Shown: positions 14,493 to 24,880, counted from the stretch's first letter. The stretch: 24,880 nt of DNA from AC-32 sp035455605 (GCA_035455605.1 DATIER010000205.1:1-24880), one strand, 5' to 3'. Notes: generated by a model from the letters alone, not told the origin. Numbers and translations are program-made.

Positions 14493-14651
14493 ATGGACGA
14501 CCGGGGAATGCATCGAGTCGAGGACGAGCTGGGCGAGCGCTGGCTGCAGCACTGGCTCGAGGACGGGATCGCGGCGATCGAGGCGTACCTCGCCAAGCAC
14601 GCGGCCTTCCTCACCTACCTCGACCCTGACGCTGCGGAAAGCGCCACCTAG
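14493..14651 (+). CDS. 52-residue protein of unknown function
   Basis: A short protein, MDDRGMHRVEDELG..., with regularly spaced aromatic and aliphatic residues (RWLQHWLEDGIAAIEAYLAK) that suggest one or two amphipathic helices. It has no transmembrane segment and no known motif. Support for its being real is the good promoter ending six bases before the ATG and an acidic, non-Arg-rich composition unlike the window's spurious frames. The next gene begins 48 bases downstream with its own -10 box. Function is unknown. Confidence 0.6.
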   Translation: MDDRGMHRVEDELGERWLQHWLEDGIAAIEAYLAKHAAFLTYLDPDAAESAT

Positions 14652-14684
14652 CTAGGTCGCAATCCGAAGCGGTGGCCGGTTTCG

Positions 14685-14690
14685 TACTAT
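14685..14690 (+). promoter_or_regulatory. -10 box (TACTAT) of the DUF2231 gene
   Basis: TACTAT fits TANNNT and ends nine bases before ATG 14700, giving a 5' leader of only a few bases. There is no Shine-Dalgarno sequence and no strong -35. Confidence 0.5.
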
Positions 14691-14699
14691 CCGGCGCCG

Positions 14700-15221
14700 A
14701 TGAAGCTCAGCTACCTCTGGCGTGGCCTGCCCGGCCACCCGCTCCACCCGCCGCTGACGGACGCGACGATCGGCTCCTACACGGTCGCGACGGTCGCGGG
14801 CCTGGCAAGCGTCGTCGGCATCGCCCACGTCACGGCGGCGCATGCATGGTGGATCGCGCTCGTGATCGGCCTGATCTCGACCGCCTTCACGGCCCTGACG
14901 GGCTTCGCCGAGTGGCTGACGATCGAGTGGGGCTCGCCGCTCTGGTGGACGGCGACCTGGCACATGGGCTCGATGCTCATCGCGACGGTCTTCTTCCTGA
15001 TCGCCGCGCTCGTCGGCCACGGCGGCTACACGCACGGGGCCGTGAACGCCGGCCCGTTCGTGCTGACGCTGCTCGGGTTCGGCTTCCTCACGCTCGGCGG
15101 CTGGCTCGGCGGAGCAGTCGTCTACGTCCACGGGATGCGCGTGCTGAGCCTGGTCGAGGAGCCGCCGGCGCGCGCTGCGGCGCCGGCGCCCCACTCGGAG
15201 AAAGAAGAGGCCGAAGCCTGA
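14700..15221 (+). CDS. DUF2231-family integral membrane protein
   Basis: A 173-residue membrane protein with four predicted helices (about 24-44, 49-70, 85-105, 117-142). The N-terminal GHPLHPPLTDATIG motif is the hallmark of DUF2231, in which conserved His residues precede the first helix. DUF2231 is of unknown biochemical role; members are often found near heme or redox genes. The C-terminal tail is Ala/Glu-rich and cytoplasmic or disordered. It converges on thioredoxin with the two stop codons directly abutting inside the palindrome GCCTGATCAGGC. Confidence 0.85.
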   Translation: MKLSYLWRGLPGHPLHPPLTDATIGSYTVATVAGLASVVGIAHVTAAHAWWIALVIGLISTAFTALTGFAEWLTIEWGSPLWWTATWHMGSMLIATVFFLIAALVGHGGYTHGAVNAGPFVLTLLGFGFLTLGGWLGGAVVYVHGMRVLSLVEEPPARAAAPAPHSEKEEAEA

Positions 15222-15545
15222 TCAGGCGGCCGCGGGGGCGAGCCCCAGGCGCTCTTCCAGCATCGACTTCGGCATCGCCCCGACCGCGGCGGCCTGCGGC
15301 TCGCCGTCCTTGAAGAGGATCAGGGTCGGGATCGACATCACGCCGTAGCGCTGGGCCACGGCGGGCTGCTCGTCGATGTTGAGCTTGACGACCCTGAGCT
15401 CGCTGCGCTCCTCCGCGATCTGGTCGAGGACGGGCGCGATCGCGTGGCACGGGCCACACCACTCGGCCCAGAAGTCGACGAGCACGGGCTTGTCGGCCTG
15501 GAGCACTTCCTGCTCGAAGGTCTGTTCGGTGACGGTGTCTGCCAT
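15222..15545 (-). CDS. trxA: Thioredoxin
   Basis: A cytoplasmic disulfide reductant of 107 residues, the standard thioredoxin length. It shows the active site W29-C30-G31-P32-C33 within FWAEWCGPC, the buried D24, the cis-proline P73 in MSIPTL, and the closing FKDGE turn. The start ATG has a ribosome-binding site AAAGGA five bases upstream, so it is not leaderless. Thioredoxin reductase is not in the window. It is divergent from the isoleucyl-tRNA synthetase across a 79-base gap and convergent with the DUF2231 gene. Confidence 0.95.
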   Translation of the reverse strand: MADTVTEQTFEQEVLQADKPVLVDFWAEWCGPCHAIAPVLDQIAEERSELRVVKLNIDEQPAVAQRYGVMSIPTLILFKDGEPQAAAVGAMPKSMLEERLGLAPAAA

Positions 15546-15612
15546 GAAGTCCTTTCTACCTCAGTGTCCAGATTGCCCAAACGCCGCAGAGGGCGCCGAT
15601 GTTCCCGCTCGG

Positions 15613-15618
15613 TACGAT
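15613..15618 (+). promoter_or_regulatory. -10 box (TACGAT) of leaderless ileS promoter
   Basis: TACGAT ends exactly six bases before ATG 15625. There is no Shine-Dalgarno sequence and no T-box-like leader, since the 79-base gap is shared with divergent trxA. A good -35 is not evident. Confidence 0.55.
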
Positions 15619-15624
15619 CGGCTG

Positions 15625-18635
<3,011 letters not shown>

Positions 18636-18639
<4 letters not shown>

Positions 18640-19067
18640 ACGGTCGCCCGGAGGTTCTCGACCGCGCGCGCGAGGATGTCCCGCAGCGCGCGCTGGTCCG
18701 CCGCGGGCAGGGCTGCGATTGCCTCGGGCGGCTCGCTCATCACCGCCAGCACCCGGTCGCGCAGCGCCACACCGGCGGGCGTCAGCGTCAGCTCCTTCAC
18801 CCGGCGGTCGTTCGCCGCGCTGCGGCGCTCGACGAGGCCGCGCGCCTCGAGCCGGTCGACCAGGCCGGTCACGTTGGAGGCGTCGCAGAAGAGCCGCTCG
18901 GCGAGCGCGCTCATCGGCATCGGCTCGTCGGGGTCGAGCATGCGGAGCGCGTGCGCCTGCGCGAACCCCAGGCCGAGCTCGCCGAGCGCGGCGCCGGCCT
19001 TCACGCGCTGCCTCATGCCGATCTCGAAGAAGAGCTTCTGTGCCTCGTGGGCCGCGCTCGCCGCCAT
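18636..19067 (-). CDS. MarR-family transcriptional regulator
   Basis: A 143-residue winged helix-turn-helix repressor. The recognition region is MSALAERLFCDASNVTGLVDRLEARGLVERR (52-82), the wing is NDRRVKELTLT (86-96), and long helices at both ends form the dimer interface. It is divergent from a DrrAB-like exporter operon and probably represses both itself and that operon, released by a drug or metabolite. A -10 box TATCAT lies eight bases before the ATG and a -35 TTGTCA lies 18 bp further up; a candidate operator sits between them. Its stop codon overlaps the ileS stop. C61 could sense oxidants as in OhrR-type members, but that is speculative. Confidence 0.92.
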
Positions 19068-19075
19068 TGCTTCCC

Positions 19076-19105
19076 ATGATACTTGAGACGATAGGTATTT
19101 GACAA
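19076..19105 (-). promoter_or_regulatory. marR promoter
   Basis: On the minus strand, -35 TTGTCA (19105-19100), an 18-bp spacer and -10 TATCAT (19081-19076) precede the ATG at 19067 by eight bases. Its -35 shares five bases with the -35 of the divergent exporter promoter. Confidence 0.6.
19079..19098. promoter_or_regulatory. Candidate MarR operator
   Basis: A 20-bp imperfect palindrome with outer half-sites ATACTT (19079-19084) and AGGTAT (19093-19098, ATACCT on the other strand) separated by eight bases. It overlaps the marR -10/spacer and abuts the exporter -35, so one bound dimer could block both promoters. It lies in an AT-rich island between divergent genes, as typical MarR sites do. 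Confidence 0.6.
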
Positions 19106-19125
19106 GCTAAAGTTTCTGCTACGGT
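19099..19125 (+). promoter_or_regulatory. Exporter operon promoter, leaderless
   Basis: A consensus -35 TTGACA (19099-19104) and -10 TACGGT (19120-19125, preceded by TGC) are separated by 15 bp, shorter than the usual 17. The -10 ends six bases before ATG 19132, and no Shine-Dalgarno sequence is present. Confidence 0.65.
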
Positions 19126-19131
19126 GCGCAG

Positions 19132-20130
19132 ATGCCGGAGCCGGCGATCCAGGCGGAGCAGCTCGTCCGCGAGTTCAAGAAGGGGCCGCGCGCGGTCGAC
19201 GGGATCGACCTCGCGGTCGCGCCGGGCGAGATCTACGGCTTTCTCGGGCCGAACGGCGCCGGCAAGTCGACGACCGTCCACATGCTGACGACGCTGCTGC
19301 CGCCGACCTCCGGGACGGCGCGCGTTGGCGGCTTCGACGTCGTGCACCAGGGCCCGCAGGTGCGGCGGCACATCGGCGCGGCGTTGCAGGAAGCGGCGCT
19401 CGACCCGCTCCTGACCGGCCGCGAGCACCTGCGCCTCCAGGCCTCGCTCCAGGGGATCCCTCGCGCGGAGCGCCACGCCCGCGCCGACGCGCTGCTCGCG
19501 CGGGTCGGGCTGCGCGAGGCGGCCGACCGAAAGGTGCGCGGCTACTCCGGCGGGATGAAGCGCCGCCTCGACCTGGCGCTGGCGCTCGTCCACCATCCGC
19601 AGATCCTGTTCCTCGACGAGCCGACGACGGGCCTCGACGTCCAGAGCCGGACCGCGCTCTGGGCCGAGGTCAGCCGGCTGGCGAGCGAGGACGGCGTGAC
19701 CGTCTTCCTGACGACGCAGTACCTCGAGGAGGCCGACGTCCTCGCCGACCGCGTCGGGATCATCGACCACGGCCACATCGTCGCCGAGGGCACGCCGACG
19801 GAGCTGAAGGCGCAGGTCGGCAAGCCGACGGTCGAGGCGATTCCCGAGGACGCCGCGGATCTCGACCGGACGGCTGCGATCCTCGAGCGCCTCGGCCAGC
19901 GGGTGAACTCGCCGCGAGGCGTCGCGGTGCGGCTGGACGACGGCCACGCGGGCCTGGCCGCGGCCGTGCGCGCGCTCGACGCGGAAGGCCTCCGCTACGA
20001 GAACATCCAGCTCCACCAGCCGTCGCTCGACGACGTCTTCCTCGCGAAGACCGGCCGCTCGCTGGAGGGCGCCGGCGACGAGGAGGACGAGCAGCCGGCC
20101 GTGCTGGCGGTCGAGCCCGCCCGGTCGTGA
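19132..20130 (+). CDS. ABC-2 exporter ATP-binding subunit, DrrA-like
   Basis: Drives export by ATP hydrolysis. The 332-residue protein has Walker A GPNGAGKST (39-47), signature YSGGM (138-142), Walker B LFLDEPTTGLD (159-169) and an H-loop position holding Gln (TTQYLEEAD, Q196), a feature I associate with the daunorubicin exporter DrrA family. The C-terminal 100 residues match the DrrA-type extension (SLDDVFLAKTGRSLEG) that contacts the permease, followed by an acidic tail. It leads a three-gene operon controlled by a divergent MarR protein and overlaps the first permease gene by 4 bp (GTGA). The substrate is unknown; a drug or lipid is likely. Confidence 0.93.
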   Translation: MPEPAIQAEQLVREFKKGPRAVDGIDLAVAPGEIYGFLGPNGAGKSTTVHMLTTLLPPTSGTARVGGFDVVHQGPQVRRHIGAALQEAALDPLLTGREHLRLQASLQGIPRAERHARADALLARVGLREAADRKVRGYSGGMKRRLDLALALVHHPQILFLDEPTTGLDVQSRTALWAEVSRLASEDGVTVFLTTQYLEEADVLADRVGIIDHGHIVAEGTPTELKAQVGKPTVEAIPEDAADLDRTAAILERLGQRVNSPRGVAVRLDDGHAGLAAAVRALDAEGLRYENIQLHQPSLDDVFLAKTGRSLEGAGDEEDEQPAVLAVEPARS

Positions 20131-20900
20131 GCGCGTTCGCCGACCAGGTCTACCTGCTCGGCCGCCGCTCGGTCGTGCGCACCGTCAGGCAGCCGGCGAA
20201 CGTCGTCGGGCCGCTGATCTTCCCGATGCTGCTCCTGGCCGTGAACTCCGGCGGCCTCAAGGCGGAGACTCGGCTGCCGGGGTTCCCGACCAGCTCGTTC
20301 GTCGCCTTCGCGCTGGCCGTGCCGTTCATCCAGGGCGCGCTCTTCGCGACCATGAACACCGGCACCGACCTCGCGCGCGACATCCAGACCGGCTTCCTCA
20401 ACCGCCTCTCGCTGACCCCGATGCGCGGGATCGCGCTCCTCTGCGGGCAGCTCGGCGGCGTCGTCGTGCTCAGCCTCGTGCAGGCGTTCGTGTACCTGAC
20501 CGTCGCGTTCATCGTCGGCGTTCGCCCCGAGGCCGGCGCGGGCGGCGTGGCGCTGCTGTTCGGCTTCGCCGCGCTGGTCGGGCTCGGCTTCGGCGCGCTG
20601 GGCGCGTTCGCCGCGCTGCGCACCGGCTCGGGCGAGGCGGTGCAGAGCCTGTTCCCGGTGTTCTTCGTCTTCCTGTTCATCTCGTCGATGAACATTCCGC
20701 GGAACCTGATCGCGGTCACGTGGTTCCGGGACGCGGCGACCGCGAACCCGGTCTCGTACCTGATCGAGGCGGTGCGCAGCCTGATCATCACCGGCTGGGA
20801 CGGCGAGGCGCTCGCGCTCGGCTTCGGCATCGCGGCGACGATCGCCGTCGTCGCGCTCGCGCTCGCGAGCTGGGCGCTGCGCGTGAGGATGGCCCGCTGA
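20127..20900 (+). CDS. ABC-2 type permease subunit 1, DrrB-like
   Basis: A membrane component of the exporter, 257 residues with about six helices (near 28-42, 56-77, 105-130, 138-165, 174-192, 230-250). The segment DLARDIQTGFLNRLSLTPM (84-102) is the conserved ABC-2 coupling region. The start is GTG within the ATPase stop (GTGA). The stop overlaps the next gene by one base (TGATG), so the three subunits should be made in balanced amounts. It is a paralogue of the following gene, and the two likely form a heterodimer. Confidence 0.92.
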   Translation: MSAFADQVYLLGRRSVVRTVRQPANVVGPLIFPMLLLAVNSGGLKAETRLPGFPTSSFVAFALAVPFIQGALFATMNTGTDLARDIQTGFLNRLSLTPMRGIALLCGQLGGVVVLSLVQAFVYLTVAFIVGVRPEAGAGGVALLFGFAALVGLGFGALGAFAALRTGSGEAVQSLFPVFFVFLFISSMNIPRNLIAVTWFRDAATANPVSYLIEAVRSLIITGWDGEALALGFGIAATIAVVALALASWALRVRMAR

Positions 20901-21667
20901 TGCGCACGCTGAACGTGGCGCAGGGAGTCGCCTGGCGCACGCTGCACAACGTGCTGACGAACCCGTCGCTCCTGCTGCCGTCGCTGATCTTCCCGCTCTT
21001 CTTCTTCACCGCGTTCGCCGGCGGCCTCTCGCGGGTCAGCAACGTGCCCGGCTTCGACTTCCCGTACGGCTACACGGCGTTCCAGTTCGTCTTCGTGCTG
21101 CTGCAGTCCGCCGTCTTCGGCGGCGTCTTCACGGGCTTCGGGATCGCGCGCGACTTCGAGAGCGGCTTCGCGCGCCGGCTGCTGCTCGCGGCGCCGAACA
21201 GGACCGGGATCGTCTTCGGCTACGCCCTCGCCGCGCTCGGACGCTGGCTGATCACCGCCGCGTTCCTGACGGCCGTCGCCTTCGCCGTCGGGATGCGCAT
21301 CGGCGGCAGCGGCGTCGACCTGTTCGGGCTCTACACGCTCGCGTTGCTGATGAACGGCGCGGCGGTGCTCTGGTCGGCGGGCGTGGCGATGAGGCTACGA
21401 ACGATGCAGGCCGGGCCGATCATGCAGCTCCCGGTCTTCATCGTGCTGTTCTTCGCACCGGTCTACGTCCCGCTCGCGCTGCTGCAGGGCTGGATCCACT
21501 CCGTCGCGACCGTGAACCCGGTCACGCGCGTGATCGAGTCGGCGCGCGGCTTCCTCGCCGGCCAGCCGACGGAGGTCGGGCTCGCCTACGGCACCGGCCT
21601 CGCGCTGGTGCTCTTCTTCTCGATCTGGGCCGTGCGCGGCCTGCGCAGCGCCGAGCGGGCCGGCTAG
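20900..21667 (+). CDS. ABC-2 type permease subunit 2, DrrB-like
   Basis: The second permease, 255 residues with about six helices (near 25-43, 56-80, 104-126, 138-160, 172-192, 226-246). It has the same coupling segment IARDFESGFARRLLLAAPN (81-99) as its neighbour. The frame is open back to 20720, but that part is an out-of-frame shadow of subunit 1. ATG 20900 overlaps the preceding stop. It is last in the operon, with a hairpin 25 bases after the stop. Confidence 0.92.
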   Translation: MRTLNVAQGVAWRTLHNVLTNPSLLLPSLIFPLFFFTAFAGGLSRVSNVPGFDFPYGYTAFQFVFVLLQSAVFGGVFTGFGIARDFESGFARRLLLAAPNRTGIVFGYALAALGRWLITAAFLTAVAFAVGMRIGGSGVDLFGLYTLALLMNGAAVLWSAGVAMRLRTMQAGPIMQLPVFIVLFFAPVYVPLALLQGWIHSVATVNPVTRVIESARGFLAGQPTEVGLAYGTGLALVLFFSIWAVRGLRSAERAG

Positions 21668-21691
21668 AGATCACCTCGATCGTCTCGGAGA

Positions 21692-21728
21692 AGAGCCCGC
21701 CGCTCGGGGGGTGGTGGCGACGGGCTCT
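21692..21728 (+). terminator. Terminator hairpin of the exporter operon
   Basis: AGAGCCCG (21692-21699) pairs with CGGGCTCT (21721-21728). After one mismatch, CGC (21701-21703) pairs with GCG (21717-21719), closing a 13-base G-rich loop. It lies 25 bases after the last permease stop. There is no T-run. Confidence 0.65.
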
Positions 21729-21740
21729 CCCCATTGCTCG

Positions 21741-21899
21741 CCGCGGGCCTTAAGGCCAGGTACGGGCTCCGCGGCTCGCATCGCCCAGTGCCAGAGACGC
21801 TAGACCGGCCGGGGCCGAAAGCCAATAGGCCGACCGGCCCATCTTTCCAAGTGGTAGGGAACCGCGTTTCCGAGCCGAATCCGCGCAACTCCGTATCAT
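21741..21899 (+). other. Non-coding leader with several palindromes and a -10 box before the GAF sensor
   Basis: Most of the 243-base gap between the exporter terminator and the sensor gene holds no gene. It contains a perfect 12-bp palindrome GGCCTTAAGGCC (21746-21757) inside a CCGCGG/CCGCGG pair (21741-21746 with 21769-21774). A second nested stem pairs CGGCC (21806-21810) with GGCCG (21828-21832) around GGC-CGAAA-GCC. The stretch 21820-21900 is less GC-rich, with segments such as AGGGAACC and GCCGAATCC. TATCAT (21894-21899) is a likely -10, followed by GGAG (21901-21904) and the GTG start. If that -10 is used, the palindromes lie upstream of the transcript and would be protein sites; an upstream promoter would make them a structured leader. 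Confidence 0.4.
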
Positions 21900-21910
21900 C
21901 GGAGCGCCCA

Positions 21911-24880
21911 GTGAGCCACGCAGACGAGGCTGTCTACTTCAACGCGCTCCCGCTGTTTGTGCTCGCGGGCGCGTACCTGCTCGTGGCGGCGGCGCTCGCA
22001 CCGACGCTCTGGCGCGAGCGGCGTCGAGTGACCGTGTCTGACGTGGCGCTCGCCGCCGTGTTCCCCGCGGTCGCGATTCCCGCCGCGATCTTCGGCGCGG
22101 TCGTGCTGCACGACCGCTCGCCGATCGGCGGGCACGTCTGGCCGCCGTTCGCGGCGACCGTCGTCGCGCTCCTCCCGGCGATCGTCTTCCTGCGCCGCTG
22201 GAGCGAGCCCGCGGGCGTCGTGATGAGCGGCCCGCGCGCGCGTGAGGCGGAGCAGCTCGTCAGCCTCCGCGACCGCGAGCTCGACACGGTCGCCCGGCTC
22301 GTCAACGCGCTCGCCAGGACGCACGACCCGGTCGAGGCCGCGCGCCTGCTGCTTGACGAGGTCGAGGCGCTCGTCTCGACGGAGTTCAACGCGCTCGCGC
22401 TCGTGAGCGCGGACGAAGACGAGGCCTCCGGCCTGCTGGCGCGCTCGGGTGGCGCCGACCTCGCCTGGTGGAGCCAGATGCGAGTGCACCTGCACAACGA
22501 GCCGTCCGGCATCGCGAGCGCCTTCTTCGAGGCCGCGCCGGTCTCGGTCTTCGACTGCGAGTCGTCGCCGCTCGTCAACCCGCGGCTCGCGCAGCGCGCG
22601 GGCGCCAGGAGCGCCGCCTTCGTGCCGCTGATCGTGGACGAGCGCGTGATCGGCGTGCTGGTCGCCGCGACGACGAGGGAGCGCCGGATGTTCCCCGCGG
22701 AGGAGCTGCGCCTGATCGAGGCGCTCGCCGGCGAGGCCGCGATCGCGCTCGACCGCACGCGCTCGGCCTCGGCGCTCGACCACGCCCTCGCACGCGAGCG
22801 CCTGGTGGCGAAGATCTCCCGTCGCGTGCGCTCGGGCCACGACCTCGACGCCGTGACGCGGATCGCCGTCACCGAGACCGGCCGCGCGCTCGGCGCCTCG
22901 CGCTGCTTCGTCCGGATCGGCGAGGCCGGCGACGCCATGCCGGTGCGCGCCGAGTGGTTCGGCGACGGCGTCGAGCCGCTCGCGAGCGCGGCGTCGGCCC
23001 TCCCGGTCTCGAACCTCGCGGCGCGCGAGCGCAGGACGGTGACGATCGCCGACGTCGAGGACGCCCCGGAGCTCGTCGACGCGGCGCTCGGCGACAGCGC
23101 CGTGCTCGCGGGGCTGGGGACGCGGTCGGCGCTCGCGACGCCGGTGATCGTGTACGACCGGATGATCGGCGTGCTCGCCCTGCACAGGTCCGAGCCGGGG
23201 CCGTGGTCGAAGAGCGACGTCCTGCTCGCCGAGGCGGTCGCGCGCGAGCTAGGGCTCGCGGTGCACACGGCGAAGCTGCTGGACGAGAACGAGCGGCGGC
23301 TTGGCGAGCAGTCCGCGCTCCTGAAGGCCGCACAGACGGTGACGAGCGAGCTCGAGCTCGACACGGTGCTGCAGCGGCTCGTCGACGAGGTGGCGGCGCT
23401 CCTCGGCGCCGAGGCGGTCGACTGCTTCCTGCTCGACCGCGACCGCGGCGTCCTCCGCTGCGCCGCCGTGCACGGCTCGCTCGAAGGCATCGTCGGCTTC
23501 GAGTTTCCCGCCGACCGCGGGCTCTCGGGTCGCGCTATCGCCCGCGGCCGTCCCGTGCTCTCGGACGACTACGGCACGGTCGCCGACGACGTGCCCCACC
23601 CCGGCTACGAGGGCTTTCGCAGCGCGCTCGTCGCCCCCATGCGCTGGTCGGGCGAGGTGATGGGCATCCTCGGGGTCGGCACCCGCGACGAGGAGCGGCG
23701 CTTCACGGATGCGGACGCGAGCCTGCTCGAGGCGTTCGCCAACCTCGCCGCGCTCGCGCTCCGCAACGCCGAGAGCTTCGCCGAGCGCTCCCGGCAGGCG
23801 CGGATCCAGCGCGGCTTCTACCGCATCGCCTCCGTCCTCGGCGAGCCGATCTCGCGCAAGGAGACGTTCGACGCGCTTGCGCAGGCGGCGGCCGAGGCGC
23901 TCGGCAGCAGCAGCGCCGCCGTGCTGATGCCGCGCGACGACGACCTGCGGCTGGAGGGCCTCCACGGCCTTCCCGGCCTGCTCGTGCAGTTCCTCGAGCA
24001 CGGCCTTCGCGACCCGTCCGGGCCGTTGCGCGCGTCGGCGCGGAACGGGCGCGTGCTGGCGGCGCCTCGCCTCGGCGAGGACGACCGGTTCGACGGCGAG
24101 TGGCAGCACGTTGCCGCCGAGTCCGGCGTGCAGGCGCTGCTCGCGGTGCCCGTGGAGGCGCCGCGCAACGACGAGTGCGCGCTCGTGATCGTGTTCTTCC
24201 CCGACGAGCGGCGCTTCACCGACGACGACCTCGAGCTAGCCCGCAACCTCGCCGGCGCCGCCCGCGGCGCGCTCGAGCGGAGCGAGCTGTTCGAGGCCGA
24301 GCGCCGTGCGCGGGCGCTGGCACAGCAGCTCGCGCGAACGGGAACGCTGCTCGCGACGGAGCTCGACCCGGCTTCCGTGCTGGACGAGGTCGTGCACCAG
24401 GCGCCGTCGCTGCTCGACGCCGACGCCGCGGTGATCCGCCTGCTCGAGGGCGACGAGCTGCTCGCGGGCGCCGCGGTCGGCGAGCACGCCGCCGAGGTGA
24501 TCGACTCGCGGGTCGCGTCGACCGCGCGGCTCGCGGGCGACGCGGTGCAGTCGCGCTCGCCGGTCGCCGTGGTCGACGCGCGAAGCGACCAGCGCCTGCT
24601 GCAGGCCGACCCGATGCTCGCGGCCGGCTACGCGACGTGCGTCGCTGCGCCGCTCGTCGGGCCGGAAGGCGCCGTCCACGGAGTGCTCTCCGTGTACGGT
24701 CGCGCGCCGCGCGCGTGGCGCGAGGAGGAGATCGAGGCGCTCGCGGCGTTCGCCGGCAATGCCTCGGCGGCGCTCTCGAGCGCCGAGCTCTACCAGAGCG
24801 TCGCGCTCGAGAAGGAACGCAGCGTCGCGATCCTGTCGAACATCGCCGACGGGATCGTCGCGGTCGACCGCGACGGCAAG
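21911..24880 (+). CDS. Large membrane sensor: three transmembrane helices, five GAF domains and start of PAS (runs off window)
   Basis: The first 990 codons are visible, with no stop. Three helices near the N-terminus (about 9-30, 40-61, 70-88) anchor it. Five consecutive GAF domains follow, at about 120-283, 295-453, 470-622, 630-787 and 800-955. Each begins with a helix of the type TSELELDTVLQRLVDEVAALL, has a core ending in a GVL or GIL strand, and closes with an ALEAFANLAALAL-type helix. The last visible residues, ILSNIADGIVAVDRDGK, are the start of a PAS domain. GAF domains bind small molecules, heme or tetrapyrroles. The output domain lies beyond the window: a histidine kinase, GGDEF, or PP2C phosphatase is possible. 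The GTG start has GGAG six bases upstream. Confidence 0.88.
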   Translation, partial: MSHADEAVYFNALPLFVLAGAYLLVAAALAPTLWRERRRVTVSDVALAAVFPAVAIPAAIFGAVVLHDRSPIGGHVWPPFAATVVALLPAIVFLRRWSEPAGVVMSGPRAREAEQLVSLRDRELDTVARLVNALARTHDPVEAARLLLDEVEALVSTEFNALALVSADEDEASGLLARSGGADLAWWSQMRVHLHNEPSGIASAFFEAAPVSVFDCESSPLVNPRLAQRAGARSAAFVPLIVDERVIGVLVAATTRERRMFPAEELRLIEALAGEAAIALDRTRSASALDHALARERLVAKISRRVRSGHDLDAVTRIAVTETGRALGASRCFVRIGEAGDAMPVRAEWFGDGVEPLASAASALPVSNLAARERRTVTIADVEDAPELVDAALGDSAVLAGLGTRSALATPVIVYDRMIGVLALHRSEPGPWSKSDVLLAEAVARELGLAVHTAKLLDENERRLGEQSALLKAAQTVTSELELDTVLQRLVDEVAALLGAEAVDCFLLDRDRGVLRCAAVHGSLEGIVGFEFPADRGLSGRAIARGRPVLSDDYGTVADDVPHPGYEGFRSALVAPMRWSGEVMGILGVGTRDEERRFTDADASLLEAFANLAALALRNAESFAERSRQARIQRGFYRIASVLGEPISRKETFDALAQAAAEALGSSSAAVLMPRDDDLRLEGLHGLPGLLVQFLEHGLRDPSGPLRASARNGRVLAAPRLGEDDRFDGEWQHVAAESGVQALLAVPVEAPRNDECALVIVFFPDERRFTDDDLELARNLAGAARGALERSELFEAERRARALAQQLARTGTLLATELDPASVLDEVVHQAPSLLDADAAVIRLLEGDELLAGAAVGEHAAEVIDSRVASTARLAGDAVQSRSPVAVVDARSDQRLLQADPMLAAGYATCVAAPLVGPEGAVHGVLSVYGRAPRAWREEEIEALAAFAGNASAALSSAELYQSVALEKERSVAILSNIADGIVAVDRDGK

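Noticed and set aside
21820..21900. Cyclic-di-AMP (ydaO-type) riboswitch before the GAF sensor
   Set aside because: AGGGAACC and GCCGAATCC resemble ydaO fragments, but they occur in the wrong order and the required helices could not be drawn.
21934..23490. Long Ser/Arg-rich minus-strand frames opposite the GAF sensor
   Set aside because: Low-complexity composition. The plus strand encodes clear GAF domains through the whole stretch and stays open to the window end.

Overview
The window is very GC-rich and almost entirely coding. Short intergenic gaps, GTG and TTG starts, 4-bp GTGA gene overlaps and the protein types suggest a high-GC actinobacterium. My best guess is a deep lineage such as Thermoleophilia (Solirubrobacterales or Gaiellales). 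That placement is inferred from protein character; no rRNA or other phylogenetic marker was analysed. No tRNA, rRNA, CRISPR array, insertion sequence or phage gene was recognised, and no stretch over 300 bases lacks a gene. The two longest gaps, 534-782 and 21668-21910, are described below.

Left part (1-6168): an ECF-type sigma factor on the minus strand is divergent from a membrane-anchored REC/HD-GYP protein, a likely cyclic-di-GMP phosphodiesterase. Two large exported proteins of unknown function follow, one with a PPC-like N-terminal domain. A 12-bp GNRA-loop hairpin closes this block where it meets a minus-strand operon.

Centre-left (5800-12592): a minus-strand operon encodes a RidA-like protein, a YbdK-type carboxylate-amine ligase and a small exported protein. 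Divergent from it is a class-C beta-lactamase-like hydrolase, whose promoter overlaps that of the RidA gene. Next comes a tightly overlapped four-gene set: a small single-pass membrane protein, ApbE (FAD:protein FMN transferase), a bis-histidine ferric-reductase-like membrane protein and a two-propeller lipoprotein. This looks like an extracytoplasmic flavin/heme electron-transfer module. The usual FMN-binding acceptor protein is not visible.

Centre-right (12577-18639): a lone cyclic-nucleotide-binding domain, a 43-residue hyperacidic peptide and a zinc-ribbon Nudix hydrolase come first. After them lie a frameshifted lipid kinase, a 52-residue orphan, a DUF2231 membrane protein and thioredoxin. 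The block ends with an isoleucyl-tRNA synthetase of an unusual sequence class.

Right part (18636-24880): a MarR regulator is divergent from a three-gene DrrAB-like ABC-2 exporter operon. A 20-bp palindrome sits between their overlapping promoters. The window ends inside a very large membrane sensor with three transmembrane segments, five GAF domains and the start of a PAS domain.

A theme across the window is leaderless expression. At least seven genes have a TANNNT-like or GATNNT -10 box ending 6-7 bases before an ATG or GTG, with no Shine-Dalgarno sequence. Most exported or sensory genes instead carry clear ribosome-binding sites.
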